Shown one piece after another: positions 1-8,332 of a stretch of DNA of 64,000 nucleotides. The notes beneath the pieces are model-generated. The model was given only the letters and a program-made list of their open reading frames with translations. It was not told where the DNA came from and did no database searches. A program made the translations under genes and the position numbers. Origin of the DNA: a virus. The number at the start of each line of letters is the position of its first letter. The first letter of the stretch is position 1. The stretch is taken from positions 1 through 64,000 of the IMG/VR virus record IMGVR_UViG_3300034358_000008; one strand, 5' to 3'.

Positions 1-666
1 GATCAACTACAAGATGTAATGGATCAACTAGCTAATGGTCCAGACTCCCGCCGTATCATCGTTTGTGCATGGGACCCACGTCTGGTAGAAGATCAAGCAT
101 TACCGCCGTGCCACTGCTTCTTCCAGTTCTGGACACGTGAACTGAGCTTGGAAGATCGGATCAACGCACTGCAAGATCGCCATGATGCAGAAGACCTACT
201 GATCCCAAGTCGTGGCCAACCACCTGTTCGTACAGTCGAAGCCTTTAAGAGTCGGCTCTGTGTCTGGAATAATCCAGCTATCGTTACCGAAGAGTTCATG
301 CATAACCGTTTAGATCAGGCACAAGCTCCACGCCGCGGTCTGAGCTGCCATCTGTATCAGCGCTCGGTAGATACCTTCCTTGGTAAGCCGTTCAACATCA
401 CGTTCTATTCCCTGATGACTCATCAACTCGCTAACCAGTTCAACATGGCTGCGGAAGAGTTCATTTGGACTGGTGGCGATTGTCACATTTACAATAACCA
501 CCAAGAACAAACTGATCTTCAGTTGACTCGTGAACCGTATGATACTCCACGTATCCTGTTCCAGCCGACGTCGTATGGTAAAGATCAACGTGAGATCACA
601 CCTGATGACTTCGTTATCCTTGGGTATGAGTCCCATCCACACATTGCAGGTAAGGTAGCTGTATGA
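1..666 (+). CDS. thyA: thymidylate synthase (5'-truncated by the window)
   Basis: The frame is open from base 1, so the true start lies upstream. ThyA methylates dUMP to dTMP using methylene-tetrahydrofolate. Visible are the nucleophile motif ALPPCH (Cys at about residue 37 of this fragment), LSCHLYQRSVDTFLGKPFNI, the GGDCHIYNNH segment and the C-terminal HPHIAGKVAV. About 64 extra residues (nt 133-339) sit between FFQFW and LSCHLYQRS, where E. coli ThyA has only a short turn. The frame is not broken. The gene overlaps the next by 4 bases. With DHFR and NrdAB elsewhere in the window it completes a dTTP supply set. Confidence 0.95.
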   Translation, partial: DQLQDVMDQLANGPDSRRIIVCAWDPRLVEDQALPPCHCFFQFWTRELSLEDRINALQDRHDAEDLLIPSRGQPPVRTVEAFKSRLCVWNNPAIVTEEFMHNRLDQAQAPRRGLSCHLYQRSVDTFLGKPFNITFYSLMTHQLANQFNMAAEEFIWTGGDCHIYNNHQEQTDLQLTREPYDTPRILFQPTSYGKDQREITPDDFVILGYESHPHIAGKVAV

Positions 667-1148
667 CCCAACTCTATATCTTCGGTGAAGCGCATAACTC
701 ACCAGAGAACGTAGAGTACATTGCTAACCGTATCCGTGAGATCAAACCTAAGATCATCTTACACGAACTACTCTACAGTGACATTGCTATTACTGATAAG
801 GTGGTCCGTGAGCGTTTGGCACGTTGTGATGGGTCGGGTCCGTGTGATCCAACCCTCAACAAAGATATCTATGAATTGGGTCTAGAGATTAAAGCCCAGT
901 TGATTGGTATAGATACGGGAACACAAGCTAGTGATTTACGTACTCAGTTCTTGCACCGTGAACGTCATATGACCTCAATGATCGACCGGTATCGTAGCAA
1001 GTCTGGTCCAGTCGTTGTAGTTGTAGGCGATGCACATTTAAGAGAGAAGTTTAATCCTGTAATGGGTTACCCCTCTGAGATACAGCAACGTTTTGCAGGT
1101 ATAGCTGTAATTGAACGTGCTCCGGCACATTTACGAGAAGCTGAATAA
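663..1148 (+). CDS. TraB/ChaN-like protein (putative)
   Basis: A 161-residue protein. It opens with FGEAHNSPEN, continues with a strand and acidic site (KIILHELLYSD), then HRERHMTSMI and a strand ending VVVVVGDAHL. This order (GE-x-H, E, R-x-x-x-M, GxxH) resembles the TraB/TIKI and ChaN/EreA-like superfamily, whose members include metalloprotease-like and haem-binding proteins. It is shorter than most family members. The start overlaps thyA by 4 bases and the stop overlaps the next gene by one, so the three are likely co-translated. The fold is an inference from motifs; the substrate is unknown. Confidence 0.55.
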   Translation: MTQLYIFGEAHNSPENVEYIANRIREIKPKIILHELLYSDIAITDKVVRERLARCDGSGPCDPTLNKDIYELGLEIKAQLIGIDTGTQASDLRTQFLHRERHMTSMIDRYRSKSGPVVVVVGDAHLREKFNPVMGYPSEIQQRFAGIAVIERAPAHLREAE

Positions 1149-1381
1149 TGACACTTACCCGTCGTGAAATCATAGCTCAGAAAATTCATTACAAGGTTCC
1201 ACTGACTTTGGATGATCGGGTGTATTACCACGAGGTTAAAATTATGCCTCCGTTTGCATTGAACACTGAACCGTTCCTACAAACGGCTCAAGACGTCAAA
1301 GACTTCTTTCAGAAACGTGGTCGTACATACACTGATGAGAGTATCGCTGAATGGCTTGATGGTCAGAACGTACCTAAGTAA
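1148..1381 (+). CDS. hypothetical protein
   Basis: 77 residues, start codon overlapping the stop of the TraB-like gene (TAATG). The protein is mixed charged with no recognised motif. It is the last gene before a strong TTCG-loop terminator, so it closes the thyA operon. Confidence 0.7.
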   Translation: MTLTRREIIAQKIHYKVPLTLDDRVYYHEVKIMPPFALNTEPFLQTAQDVKDFFQKRGRTYTDESIAEWLDGQNVPK

Positions 1382-1386
1382 CTTAA

Positions 1387-1408
1387 GGGTTCCTTCGGGG
1401 ACCCTTTT
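1387..1408 (+). terminator. intrinsic terminator after the thyA operon
   Basis: Stem GGGTTCC/GGGACCC (7 pairs, one G-U) with a TTCG loop, followed by TTTT. It separates the thyA operon from the RNA ligase gene. Confidence 0.85.
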
Positions 1409-1431
1409 CTATTTCGCTATTGGAGTTTACA

Positions 1432-2871
1432 ATGTCTGCTGTTAAATACCGTGCTGTTAAAGAAGACACCCGTGCATTGGTTCGAGTTGTTAAAGTTGAC
1501 TCGATCAAACCTATTAAGAAAGCTGACTTCGTTGAGTTGGCTATCATCGGTGGTTGGCAATGTGTAGTTAAGAAAGGTGAGTTCCAAGCAGGTAGTCTAG
1601 CTCTGTACGCAGAGATCGATGCCTTGTTGCCAGTGTCCAATCCGGTTTGGGCTTTCTTGGGTGAACGTAAAGAAGGTCAGAAGACTTTTGACGGTGTGCT
1701 CTACTCGCGTATCCGTACTGTGAAACTACGCGGTGAAGTATCGCAAGGCCTACTTACCCCACTCCCAGCAGAATGGGTAGGTAAGAAAGATATGGAAGGC
1801 GCCAACATGACTAACATCATGGGTGTCCGTAAGTTGGAAGAAGAGATCTTGAATACAGATGGTTTTGACGGTCGTCTGAATCGTGAAGGTCCGGTAAGCT
1901 GGTGGGAACGTCTGGTACGTATTGTAGCGGGTAAACCTGCTCCTTCGTTGTTCCGTCCATTCCCTTCGCAGATCTCCAAGTCTGAACAACAACGCGTGCA
2001 GAACATCGGTCACCATTACGCAGCAGCTGCTGAAGCTGATGAACTGTTTGAAGAAACCGTTAAGGCTGATGGTCAATCGATGACGGTCTATAGCTTCCAA
2101 GATATGGATGAAGCTGGACCAGTTAATCGTTATGGTGTTTGCTCGCGTAACTATGACATGGGTCTTGAAGATATCACCTTCACTTGGGAACAAGCCTTCC
2201 GTCGTTTCATTGCACAGAACATGCTTACCCTGAGTGGCGGGTCTTACGGTTTCTATCGCACAGCTCTGTACCTTAAGAGCCAAGTCGATCTAGGTGTAGT
2301 TAAACCACTCGATGCACTGAAAGAACTGTTCGGTAAACGTTACTACTGGTTCGTCCCGTTCATCAAGACATTGCGCGCTATGGATGACAACTGTGTTAAC
2401 TTTGCTCTGACTCGCGGTGTGTTGTCGGCTGTGGCCAAGTACAACGTTGCTAACAATGATGTCATCACGGTCCAAGGTGAGTTGTTCGGTCCAGGCATTC
2501 AAAAGAACTACGAACGCCCTGCTGACAAACGATTCGCAGTATATCAGGTTTACCGTAATGGTAAGCTGTGGGTTGCTCCAGCTGAAGCCCGTGAAATCGT
2601 CGCCGCTATGGGTCTGGAATACATCCATGTACTGTGTGCAGCAACCGTACTACCAAAGAGCCTTAAAGACGTGTTAGCTAGCGCCAAAGGTAAAGGTGTC
2701 TACGCTGAACGCGACCCAGAAACGAATGAGATTCCTGAAGTAAGACGCGAAGGTATCGTATTCAAATCCACTACTCGTGATTTCTCTTTCAAGGTAATCT
2801 CGAATGAATACCTGTTGTTGAAAGAGAAGGAAGCTGATGCTGAAGAGGCTACTGAAGTTGAGCCAAGTTGA
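1432..2871 (+). CDS. RNA ligase, DRB0094-like
   Basis: 479 residues. ATP-dependent RNA ligase that joins RNA 3'-OH and 5'-phosphate ends through a lysyl-AMP intermediate. The N-terminal 110 residues (IIGGWQCVVKKGEF, LYAEIDALLP, TVKLRGEVSQGLL) match the OB-like domain of the Deinococcus DRB0094 family. Motif I is KADG with Lys at about residue 211. GELFGPGIQ is motif III-like, EGIVFKS is motif IV and FSFKVIS is motif V. It is longer than DRB0094 itself. ATG 1432 has GGAG six bases upstream; an in-frame TTG at 1420 is less likely. A role in repairing nicked tRNA during host defence is possible but inferred. Confidence 0.88.
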   Translation: MSAVKYRAVKEDTRALVRVVKVDSIKPIKKADFVELAIIGGWQCVVKKGEFQAGSLALYAEIDALLPVSNPVWAFLGERKEGQKTFDGVLYSRIRTVKLRGEVSQGLLTPLPAEWVGKKDMEGANMTNIMGVRKLEEEILNTDGFDGRLNREGPVSWWERLVRIVAGKPAPSLFRPFPSQISKSEQQRVQNIGHHYAAAAEADELFEETVKADGQSMTVYSFQDMDEAGPVNRYGVCSRNYDMGLEDITFTWEQAFRRFIAQNMLTLSGGSYGFYRTALYLKSQVDLGVVKPLDALKELFGKRYYWFVPFIKTLRAMDDNCVNFALTRGVLSAVAKYNVANNDVITVQGELFGPGIQKNYERPADKRFAVYQVYRNGKLWVAPAEAREIVAAMGLEYIHVLCAATVLPKSLKDVLASAKGKGVYAERDPETNEIPEVRREGIVFKSTTRDFSFKVISNEYLLLKEKEADAEEATEVEPS

Positions 2872-3139
2872 TCCCGATAGTCACCCTAAGTTCTTCCGTA
2901 CTTCATGGGATGCGATCAATAAGGAATTACAATCGTTACTGAAGAAGCAGTTCGAATACGCTGATCCTAATACGGTCTTGATAAACCTGAAATTCGATCA
3001 GTACACTTCGAACATGCTTCACGCATTGAGCGATAAACCATTCGGCATTGGAGAGCAAATTGAGTCCATCAATGTGGATAAAGATTTCTCGTCAATCAAG
3101 GTTAAATTCAAAGGACCTGCTCCATGGATAACCCGATAA
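2837..3139 (+). CDS. hypothetical protein
   Basis: 100 residues, basic N-terminus, no recognised domain. ATG 2837 lies inside the ligase gene with AAGGA five bases upstream, giving a 35-base overlap. A TTG at 2858 is an alternative start. It overlaps the next gene by 16 bases. Confidence 0.65.
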   Translation: MLKRLLKLSQVDPDSHPKFFRTSWDAINKELQSLLKKQFEYADPNTVLINLKFDQYTSNMLHALSDKPFGIGEQIESINVDKDFSSIKVKFKGPAPWITR

Positions 3140-3435
3140 TCTGCATTACTGGACATGAGTCAATGCCCATTTTCATTAAAGAAGAAATATACACCCCACG
3201 AGTTATACTTGTGGGTGGTGATAGTGGCGTGTCACCCAGTCTAATGGAAACGCTCATGAAGGCAGAGATTACTGCACGGGATATCGATTACGACTGGATG
3301 GGTCCTGATCCAATACAGGATGACTTTATACCCGAATCAGATTGTAAGCTAGATCATGGCGAACGGACTAACTACAAACTCAAAGACCAACCATTCTACA
3401 TGCGCGGTCGTAATGGTAAGATGCGAGGTTACTGA
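3124..3435 (+). CDS. hypothetical protein with conserved KLKDQPFY tail
   Basis: 103 residues; ATG preceded by AAGGA. The body is not recognised. The last 25 residues read ERTNYKLKDQPFY then RGRNGKMRGY, and nearly the same tail ends the unrelated gene at 3919-4110. Such a shared tail may be a binding or targeting peptide. The stop shares a base with the next start region. Confidence 0.75.
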   Translation: MDNPIICITGHESMPIFIKEEIYTPRVILVGGDSGVSPSLMETLMKAEITARDIDYDWMGPDPIQDDFIPESDCKLDHGERTNYKLKDQPFYMRGRNGKMRGY

Positions 3436-3932
3436 TGGCGCTGTTCCAGAAGGTTGAACATATTGAATACCCTGTTGTGGATGAGAATCTCACTACGTAC
3501 CTGACTGATGACGAAGCTGAGTATACTCTCAGAAGTGCTGCTTCCCTCATGGTGCAGAATAAGGTGTACGAGGCTATCCAACAAGCGGTAGACCAATACC
3601 GGAACGTAGAAGAAATCACGTATAAACAAATCGATGATCTCAAGTTCGGAAATGATTTCGTTTTCTGTGGTACGACGGAATCTATATTTCTGATGGGTGC
3701 TGGCTTAGAAGCTAATCAGATCTTCGCAAGCCGGCATTGTGGGATGGATGGTAAGATTATCGTCCTGTCACTGAAAGATCGTAGTAAGATATTGGAATAC
3801 AACATGGTTATTACTGACGCCATAGTTCCCGGTCAGATCGACCTCAATCTTAAGATGAAGTTCTTCCTTGAGTCCACTGCGGGTAAGGTTTACAAAATCG
3901 ATTATAAGGGGTTTGAAGATGAACATGTTTAA
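3435..3932 (+). CDS. hypothetical protein
   Basis: 165 residues. Two hydrophobic strands, FVFCGTTESIFLM and KIIVLSLKDRSKIL, recall the strand-G-helix module of the 24-30 kb paralogs, but the match is weak. It sits between the two genes that share the KLKDQPFY tail and overlaps the second by 14 bases. Confidence 0.75.
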   Translation: MALFQKVEHIEYPVVDENLTTYLTDDEAEYTLRSAASLMVQNKVYEAIQQAVDQYRNVEEITYKQIDDLKFGNDFVFCGTTESIFLMGAGLEANQIFASRHCGMDGKIIVLSLKDRSKILEYNMVITDAIVPGQIDLNLKMKFFLESTAGKVYKIDYKGFEDEHV

Positions 3933-4110
3933 TTTCGGTATCCGGCATAAAAAATCAGGGGAAGAGAAACTCCGTGATCTTTGCGGTATTCACTGGGGTA
4001 GCGCTTATAAAGGTGAGATGAAGAATGATCACAACGAGCGTACGAACCGTAAGCTGAAAGATCAACCTTTCTACCACCGTGGTAGCAAGGGCAAAATGCG
4101 TAATTATTAA
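3919..4110 (+). CDS. small protein with conserved KLKDQPFY tail
   Basis: 63 residues from ATG 3919, which has AAGGGG seven bases upstream; a longer frame opens at 3868 without an RBS. The C-terminus (ERTNRKLKDQPFY, then RGSKGKMRNY) nearly repeats that of the gene at 3124-3435, while the N-terminal parts differ. Confidence 0.7.
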   Translation: MNMFNFGIRHKKSGEEKLRDLCGIHWGSAYKGEMKNDHNERTNRKLKDQPFYHRGSKGKMRNY

Positions 4111-4120
4111 GGGGGTTACA

Positions 4121-4306
4121 ATGGGTGAGCCCCAAATAAACTTTGATCTAGAGCGAATGAAAACTTCGATTGAATCAGGAACTATTTCCTTACCTCGAGG
4201 CATGACACATCAGCAGCGCCGACAGTTCGTTCGTGACCACTTAAAGGACAACCTACCCAAAGGCCCGTCCCCTGAAGAAATCGTAAGAGGGTTAGTACAT
4301 GGCTAA
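4121..4306 (+). CDS. small hypothetical protein
   Basis: 61 residues, ATG 4121 after GGGGG. The centre MTHQQRRQFVRDHLKDNLPKG is helical and basic, with some nucleic-acid-binding look, but no domain is recognised. It overlaps the next gene by 8 bases. Confidence 0.7.
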   Translation: MGEPQINFDLERMKTSIESGTISLPRGMTHQQRRQFVRDHLKDNLPKGPSPEEIVRGLVHG

Positions 4307-4577
4307 GGCAGTACGACATAAAAGTGGTGTGTGGATGCAGGAGGGTACGACTGGTTGGGAAAAGCATCATCACCCACCAGTCCAGATGAAAGTACCGAAT
4401 GCTCCACAATCTCTCGACCAGTATATGGACGAACTTGATAAGAAGTGGCGTAAAGCTGAAGGGCGACTTCCCGTTAAGGATCTTGACGAACGTGGGTTAA
4501 TGCTTGAAGGTAGAATCCCATGGGACCCAGTGCGACTAAAAGAACTCACCACTCAATTGTATGAAACTCCCAACTAA
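4299..4577 (+). CDS. hypothetical protein
   Basis: 92 residues, Trp- and His-rich N-terminus (SGVWMQEGTTGWEKHHHPP) followed by a charged helix. No family recognised. It starts within the preceding gene, as expected for translational coupling. Confidence 0.7.
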   Translation: MAKAVRHKSGVWMQEGTTGWEKHHHPPVQMKVPNAPQSLDQYMDELDKKWRKAEGRLPVKDLDERGLMLEGRIPWDPVRLKELTTQLYETPN

Positions 4578-4590
4578 AAAGGTATTGACT

Positions 4591-4692
4591 ATGAAAGATG
4601 AACATGGTGTAGGCGAAGGTATCGGTGCTGAAGAAGTCGGCTTCGGTGAAAGCATTGGTACTGGTGCAGGTGAAGAGTATGAAGGTCTCTAA
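4591..4692 (+). CDS. 33-residue acidic Gly-rich peptide
   Basis: Short frame from ATG 4591 with AAAAGG eight bases upstream. The product is almost all Gly and Glu (GVGEGIGAEEVGFGESIG and GAGEEYEGL), low-complexity and acidic. It may be a real small protein or a chance frame; spacing and RBS favour real. Confidence 0.45.
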   Translation: MKDEHGVGEGIGAEEVGFGESIGTGAGEEYEGL

Positions 4693-4784
4693 GTATGAAG
4701 AATACGAAGGCTTCTAGTCATGGAGATTATTTAATCATACGCTAGCCTCTCATTTCGAGGGGCGCGTCATGATAGGTAATCTGT

Positions 4785-5069
4785 ATGTCGTTCGACAAAG
4801 TAACTCGTCGTGTTAATCGTGTCCAAGCTAATCGCGTAATCCGTAATCAGACTGCTATCTGGTCTTTGTATAACGAACAACGTTGGTTGGAATCACAGAA
4901 GCCTCGTAGCTTCAGCAAAGGTAAGGCTATGAACTGTAGCTGCCGTATTTGCCGTGGTTGGGACAAAGATGGACGGCGCCACCGTTACAATTATCAGTTG
5001 GAGAAAGCCGGTATGCACAAATACGATGAGCGTCCTGATATCATCACTCAAGAAGAAGATTGGATCTAA
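4785..5069 (+). CDS. small CxC-x2-C phage protein
   Basis: 94 residues, very basic N-terminus rich in Arg and Asn. The centre NCSCRICRGWDKDG carries a CxCxxC metal-binding-like knuckle followed by basic residues, a layout common in small uncharacterised phage proteins. Possibly a zinc-binding RNA or DNA contact. A perfect terminator follows directly. Confidence 0.75.
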   Translation: MSFDKVTRRVNRVQANRVIRNQTAIWSLYNEQRWLESQKPRSFSKGKAMNCSCRICRGWDKDGRRHRYNYQLEKAGMHKYDERPDIITQEEDWI

Positions 5070-5071
5070 AT

Positions 5072-5093
5072 GAGTCCCTTCGGGGACTCTTTT
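5072..5093 (+). terminator. intrinsic terminator
   Basis: Perfect seven-pair stem GAGTCCC/GGGACTC with TTCG loop and TTTT tail. Confidence 0.9.
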
Positions 5094-5115
5094 ATTTTGT
5101 CTAGAGGAAACTACA

Positions 5116-5538
5116 ATGCCACAACAGAAATATTCATGGAATACCCGCTGGTATCGTTTCAAGAATAAGTGGACTCACTTTTGGAATAACATTGGCTTCT
5201 GTGCGCTACTGATGTTCTTCTGGTTACTGCACGTCTTAATCTTAGGTTGGTTTCAGTATCTCTTCTATCCGAAGGCTTATGTTATCAAGGCTCGCTATAT
5301 CCTAGAAGACGTTGATAACGACCCACGTGAGCGTCCTAACCACGAATTCTGGTGGAACCGTCACAACTGTAATGCTGCAAAGAAAGCTGCTGCAATGAAT
5401 GAACCAGAGTCATATGTTCAATTCACCGAACGGGTTCACCCATTCTTTCTGGATAGTGAAATCTTCTACGTGCGTTCCAAAGGGTATAAGGCTCGTTGGA
5501 TTGATGACGATGAAAAAGTCTACCCACAATCCAAATGA
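5116..5538 (+). CDS. membrane-anchored hypothetical protein
   Basis: 140 residues. A basic, aromatic N-terminus precedes one strong hydrophobic stretch at about residues 26-50 (GFCALLMFFWLLHVLILGWF). The rest is soluble and charged. One membrane span with a cytoplasmic basic N-terminus is likely. Function unknown. Confidence 0.75.
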   Translation: MPQQKYSWNTRWYRFKNKWTHFWNNIGFCALLMFFWLLHVLILGWFQYLFYPKAYVIKARYILEDVDNDPRERPNHEFWWNRHNCNAAKKAAAMNEPESYVQFTERVHPFFLDSEIFYVRSKGYKARWIDDDEKVYPQSK

Positions 5539-5574
5539 TCTGCAATACCCATTCAATCGTAATAAGGTAATTCC

Positions 5575-6210
5575 ATGACTACCGATACTCCCGTTCAACG
5601 TATCAAGATTGGCCCAAACCAAGTGTTCCGTTTGGTACAGCTGTTGCCTAAAGATCTACAGGCTAAGTTTACCAAAGAAGCGTATACTGATGTAGTGCAT
5701 GACACTGCTGAGTTCGTACCTGAACCTGAACGTAAGTATGACCATCCACTGGGGCTGGAGTGGTTGACCAAACACAAGATTCCTAATACCGTAGAAGAGT
5801 TGGAAGAACAACGTCAATACGTTTTCCAAACCATGGTAAGTGGTTCTGACACCTACAACGTCGGTCAGTTCTTTGTGGTGTTCCCACGTATCGTTTACGC
5901 CAGTAACGATCTGAAGGATAACCTGTTGGTCGTAGAGGTAATGGATGAACTTGAGTTCCCTCCAATGCCTGATATGAAAGTGGCATACACTGACGAAATG
6001 CGTAAAGCTAACTGGCAAGACGAAGCTACTATCGCTCTGCGAGCTGCACTGCAATCGTACGTCGTCCAAGGCAAGATCAAGATTCATGATGCTGGCTTCC
6101 GTATGTACTCGAGTACGGACATGTATCAGTTCCAAGAACGTTACATTGATCCTGAAGCTGAAGTACTGAGTTTCAAGGATGCTGTTCGTCGTCATCGTCA
6201 GAGCAACTAA
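5575..6210 (+). CDS. hypothetical protein
   Basis: 211 residues; ATG after TAAGG. Soluble, alternating acidic and hydrophobic stretches, with QFFVVFPRIVYA and LLVVEVMDELEFPP as likely strands. No family recognised. A hairpin follows. Confidence 0.75.
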   Translation: MTTDTPVQRIKIGPNQVFRLVQLLPKDLQAKFTKEAYTDVVHDTAEFVPEPERKYDHPLGLEWLTKHKIPNTVEELEEQRQYVFQTMVSGSDTYNVGQFFVVFPRIVYASNDLKDNLLVVEVMDELEFPPMPDMKVAYTDEMRKANWQDEATIALRAALQSYVVQGKIKIHDAGFRMYSSTDMYQFQERYIDPEAEVLSFKDAVRRHRQSN

Positions 6211-6215
6211 TAAAG

Positions 6216-6233
6216 GAGGGGCTTAGACCCCTC
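6216..6233 (+). terminator. hairpin, possible terminator
   Basis: Stem GAGGGG/CCCCTC with loop CTTAGA. No T-tract follows, so it may be an mRNA processing or stabilising hairpin. The same CTTAGA loop recurs at 60214-60229. Confidence 0.5.
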
Positions 6234-6253
6234 TGATTAATCGTGAGCTGAAT

Positions 6254-6364
6254 ATGAGAATCTTCACTAGCCTGATCATTGCAACTTTAATTACAGTCGG
6301 TTTCGGTATCGCTCTAAACCAAACCGTTATTACAAATCATCAATTGGAGCGAGCTAATGAGTAG
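6254..6364 (+). CDS. 36-residue single-span membrane peptide
   Basis: Short frame starting MRIFTSLIIATLITVGFG. Residues 5-22 form a hydrophobic span, followed by a polar tail ending LERANE. Its stop overlaps the next start (8 bases), typical of coupled phage genes. RBS is modest (GTGAG). Confidence 0.55.
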   Translation: MRIFTSLIIATLITVGFGIALNQTVITNHQLERANE

Positions 6365-6797
6365 CCAACCAAAAATTCATACTGAACTCTTGCAACGCCA
6401 GTTGGGAGAGTTGTTTAAAGCCGTGAATGATCGCGGTATTCACCGTAGCAAGTTCAATGACTTCAAACCACTAGTCGTTAATGACGTAGAGGGTATTACT
6501 TATACCCATGACTTCGTAGACGCTAGCAAACAACGGTCACGAGCCACTATCCAAGTACTGGTAGGGCCTCGCCGTTTCCTGTTTAACCAGAACTACAACT
6601 TCGGTGTGATGCTCTCCCAAGAGACACTAATGATGTTGAAGGAAGACTCATTGGATCGCAATCCACATGTGTTGTTGGAATACCTCACTGACGAGACGGT
6701 TGACGAAGAACTACGTAAGACTACAATGATTGAATTCGAATACGCGATCAGCCTCGCAACTGAAAGCATTGCAACTAATCTCGCTAACTTGGGGTAA
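6357..6797 (+). CDS. hypothetical protein
   Basis: 146 residues, no recognised domain. The middle (RATIQVLVGPRRFLFNQNYNFGVML) looks beta-rich. It begins inside the small membrane peptide gene and is followed after 3 bases by the next gene, so it is part of a tight operon. Confidence 0.75.
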   Translation: MSSQPKIHTELLQRQLGELFKAVNDRGIHRSKFNDFKPLVVNDVEGITYTHDFVDASKQRSRATIQVLVGPRRFLFNQNYNFGVMLSQETLMMLKEDSLDRNPHVLLEYLTDETVDEELRKTTMIEFEYAISLATESIATNLANLG

Positions 6798-6800
6798 CCA

Positions 6801-7340
6801 ATGGATCGCACTATCGAAAGATTGATGACTCAGGCTATCACTGGTGCACGTAATGCTACGTCGCTAGCTGATGACCTAGAAACAATGTTCGAAATGTGGA
6901 CAGGTTACATGATAGATCGATTGGGGGAGCAAGTCTTCCTCAGTCGTCTTCAGACCTTCGACGATCGAACCTTTAACTTGGATGGGTACCAACCCACCAT
7001 TATGCCGGTTGCCATGAACATGATTGATGGAATGACTTCAATTGGTCTAGACGTCATAAAGCCAAACCCTAACAGCTATGATCCAGAATCGGACGTAATG
7101 CTGTTGGAAGAAGCTAAGAATACGTTGTGGCTGCTGTTTACTGTGACTGAACAAGGGCATCCTTTTAAGGGGCTCCGTTATGTCTGCGGTTACCGTAACC
7201 AAGAGATCACCCTGACTATGGATGATCCAATGTTCTCGGCTACCTATAGCGAAGAAGAATGTCAGTTTGGATGCCGTGGTATCTACATTGATAAGAAAGA
7301 ACGTTTCCTCCGTAGCGTACGTAAGGATATCTTCGAATGA
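6801..7340 (+). CDS. hypothetical protein
   Basis: 179 residues, helical N-terminal half, Met-rich centre (PVAMNMIDGMTSIG). A single Cys pair (EEECQFGCRG) lies near the C-terminus. No family recognised. Overlaps the next gene by 4 bases. Confidence 0.75.
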   Translation: MDRTIERLMTQAITGARNATSLADDLETMFEMWTGYMIDRLGEQVFLSRLQTFDDRTFNLDGYQPTIMPVAMNMIDGMTSIGLDVIKPNPNSYDPESDVMLLEEAKNTLWLLFTVTEQGHPFKGLRYVCGYRNQEITLTMDDPMFSATYSEEECQFGCRGIYIDKKERFLRSVRKDIFE

Positions 7341-7960
7341 ACGACCAAGAACTGATTGACCGTATCCGTAAGATCGCTTTGACTAAAGGTCATACGGCGA
7401 ACTGTCTCCCTAAACTGGGTACCATCCAAGCAGTGGCTAATATTGTTATTGGCGCTAGGGCTATCGATGCAATGGCTAACTTCGGTTATGCAGCTAACCC
7501 ATGGGATGCATCATTTGCAGTCGGTCAGATCATGGCCTTGTTCGATGATGCTCCTGCTTTGATCAGTGCGTCCATGCTGATCAAATGTGTTGAGAGTATG
7601 ACGACCACACCGCTCCAGTTCAACAACTGGATTACGATGTGCATGAAACTCGATAGCGCTATGTTACCGAAGATCATGCATAACTACTCTGAGGTGGTTA
7701 AGAAAGTCCATGGTAATGTTGGACCAGAGCTAGCCAATATCAACACGGTAATTAACATCTACGAACTCGTCCATGTATTGAACGCTTTCGAAGGCATTGG
7801 TCCAAACGAACAACCTGACCCTATCTACAATGGGGTTATCCGACGCCATAGCCAAGACCGTATGGGGTTACGTCCTAGTCATCCAGTTATGGAAAACATT
7901 CATCTTGAACTCTTGAACGAATTGCGTGATCGCAATGGAGGTGTAAAGCATGCTGCGTAG
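7337..7960 (+). CDS. hypothetical helical protein
   Basis: 207 residues, nearly all predicted helix, with many Ala, Met and Ile. No domain recognised. It overlaps the lipoprotein-like gene by 11 bases. Confidence 0.75.
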   Translation: MNDQELIDRIRKIALTKGHTANCLPKLGTIQAVANIVIGARAIDAMANFGYAANPWDASFAVGQIMALFDDAPALISASMLIKCVESMTTTPLQFNNWITMCMKLDSAMLPKIMHNYSEVVKKVHGNVGPELANINTVINIYELVHVLNAFEGIGPNEQPDPIYNGVIRRHSQDRMGLRPSHPVMENIHLELLNELRDRNGGVKHAA

Positions 7961-8291
7961 AATCTTTGCTGTCCTCGTAATCCTCGCCTTCGTAGGCTGT
8001 ACGCCTTCTTATGCAGAACCCGTAACACTTAACACATCCGCGTGTAAAGTTGTCTACAAAGCCTCACAGGCCGCCATAAAGGACTTCCGTGCAGGGAAGA
8101 CCCAGTTTGATGTGATGGGTAAGCTAAATAACCAACCGACTAGTTATTGGGACGGTAGTACGGGTGCAAAAGTCTACACTCAAGTCATCGTTATTGACTT
8201 GATGAAGAACGTACACAAAGGTTTTAAGGATGAACAGATCCTTAAGACGGTTAATGAGGCTTGTCTAGACAATATCAGTAAAGCACTTTAA
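7950..8291 (+). CDS. exported protein, possible lipoprotein
   Basis: 113 residues. The N-terminus MLRRIFAVLVILAFVGC has a basic head, a hydrophobic core and a Cys in a near-lipobox context (AFVGC), followed by a possible signal peptidase I site (PSYA/EP). The mature part has two Cys (SACKVV, NEACLD). A second exported protein of similar style lies at 37962-38486. An envelope role is likely; the function is unknown. Confidence 0.65.
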   Translation: MLRRIFAVLVILAFVGCTPSYAEPVTLNTSACKVVYKASQAAIKDFRAGKTQFDVMGKLNNQPTSYWDGSTGAKVYTQVIVIDLMKNVHKGFKDEQILKTVNEACLDNISKAL

Positions 8292-8309
8292 CACATTTTA
8301 TTTCACATT

Positions 8310-8317
8310 TATATTAC
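8310..8317 (+). promoter_or_regulatory. early promoter motif TATATTAC
   Basis: Exact TATATTAC in the 41-base gap upstream of the gene at 8333, inside an AT-rich stretch. It matches the phiKZ early consensus used by the virion RNA polymerase. Confidence 0.7.
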
Positions 8318-8332
8318 TCAGGTAGAATCCAA

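Noticed and set aside
133-339. Intein in ThyA
   Set aside because: The insert does not begin with Cys or Ser and lacks the HN-Cys/Ser/Thr end and block A/B motifs.
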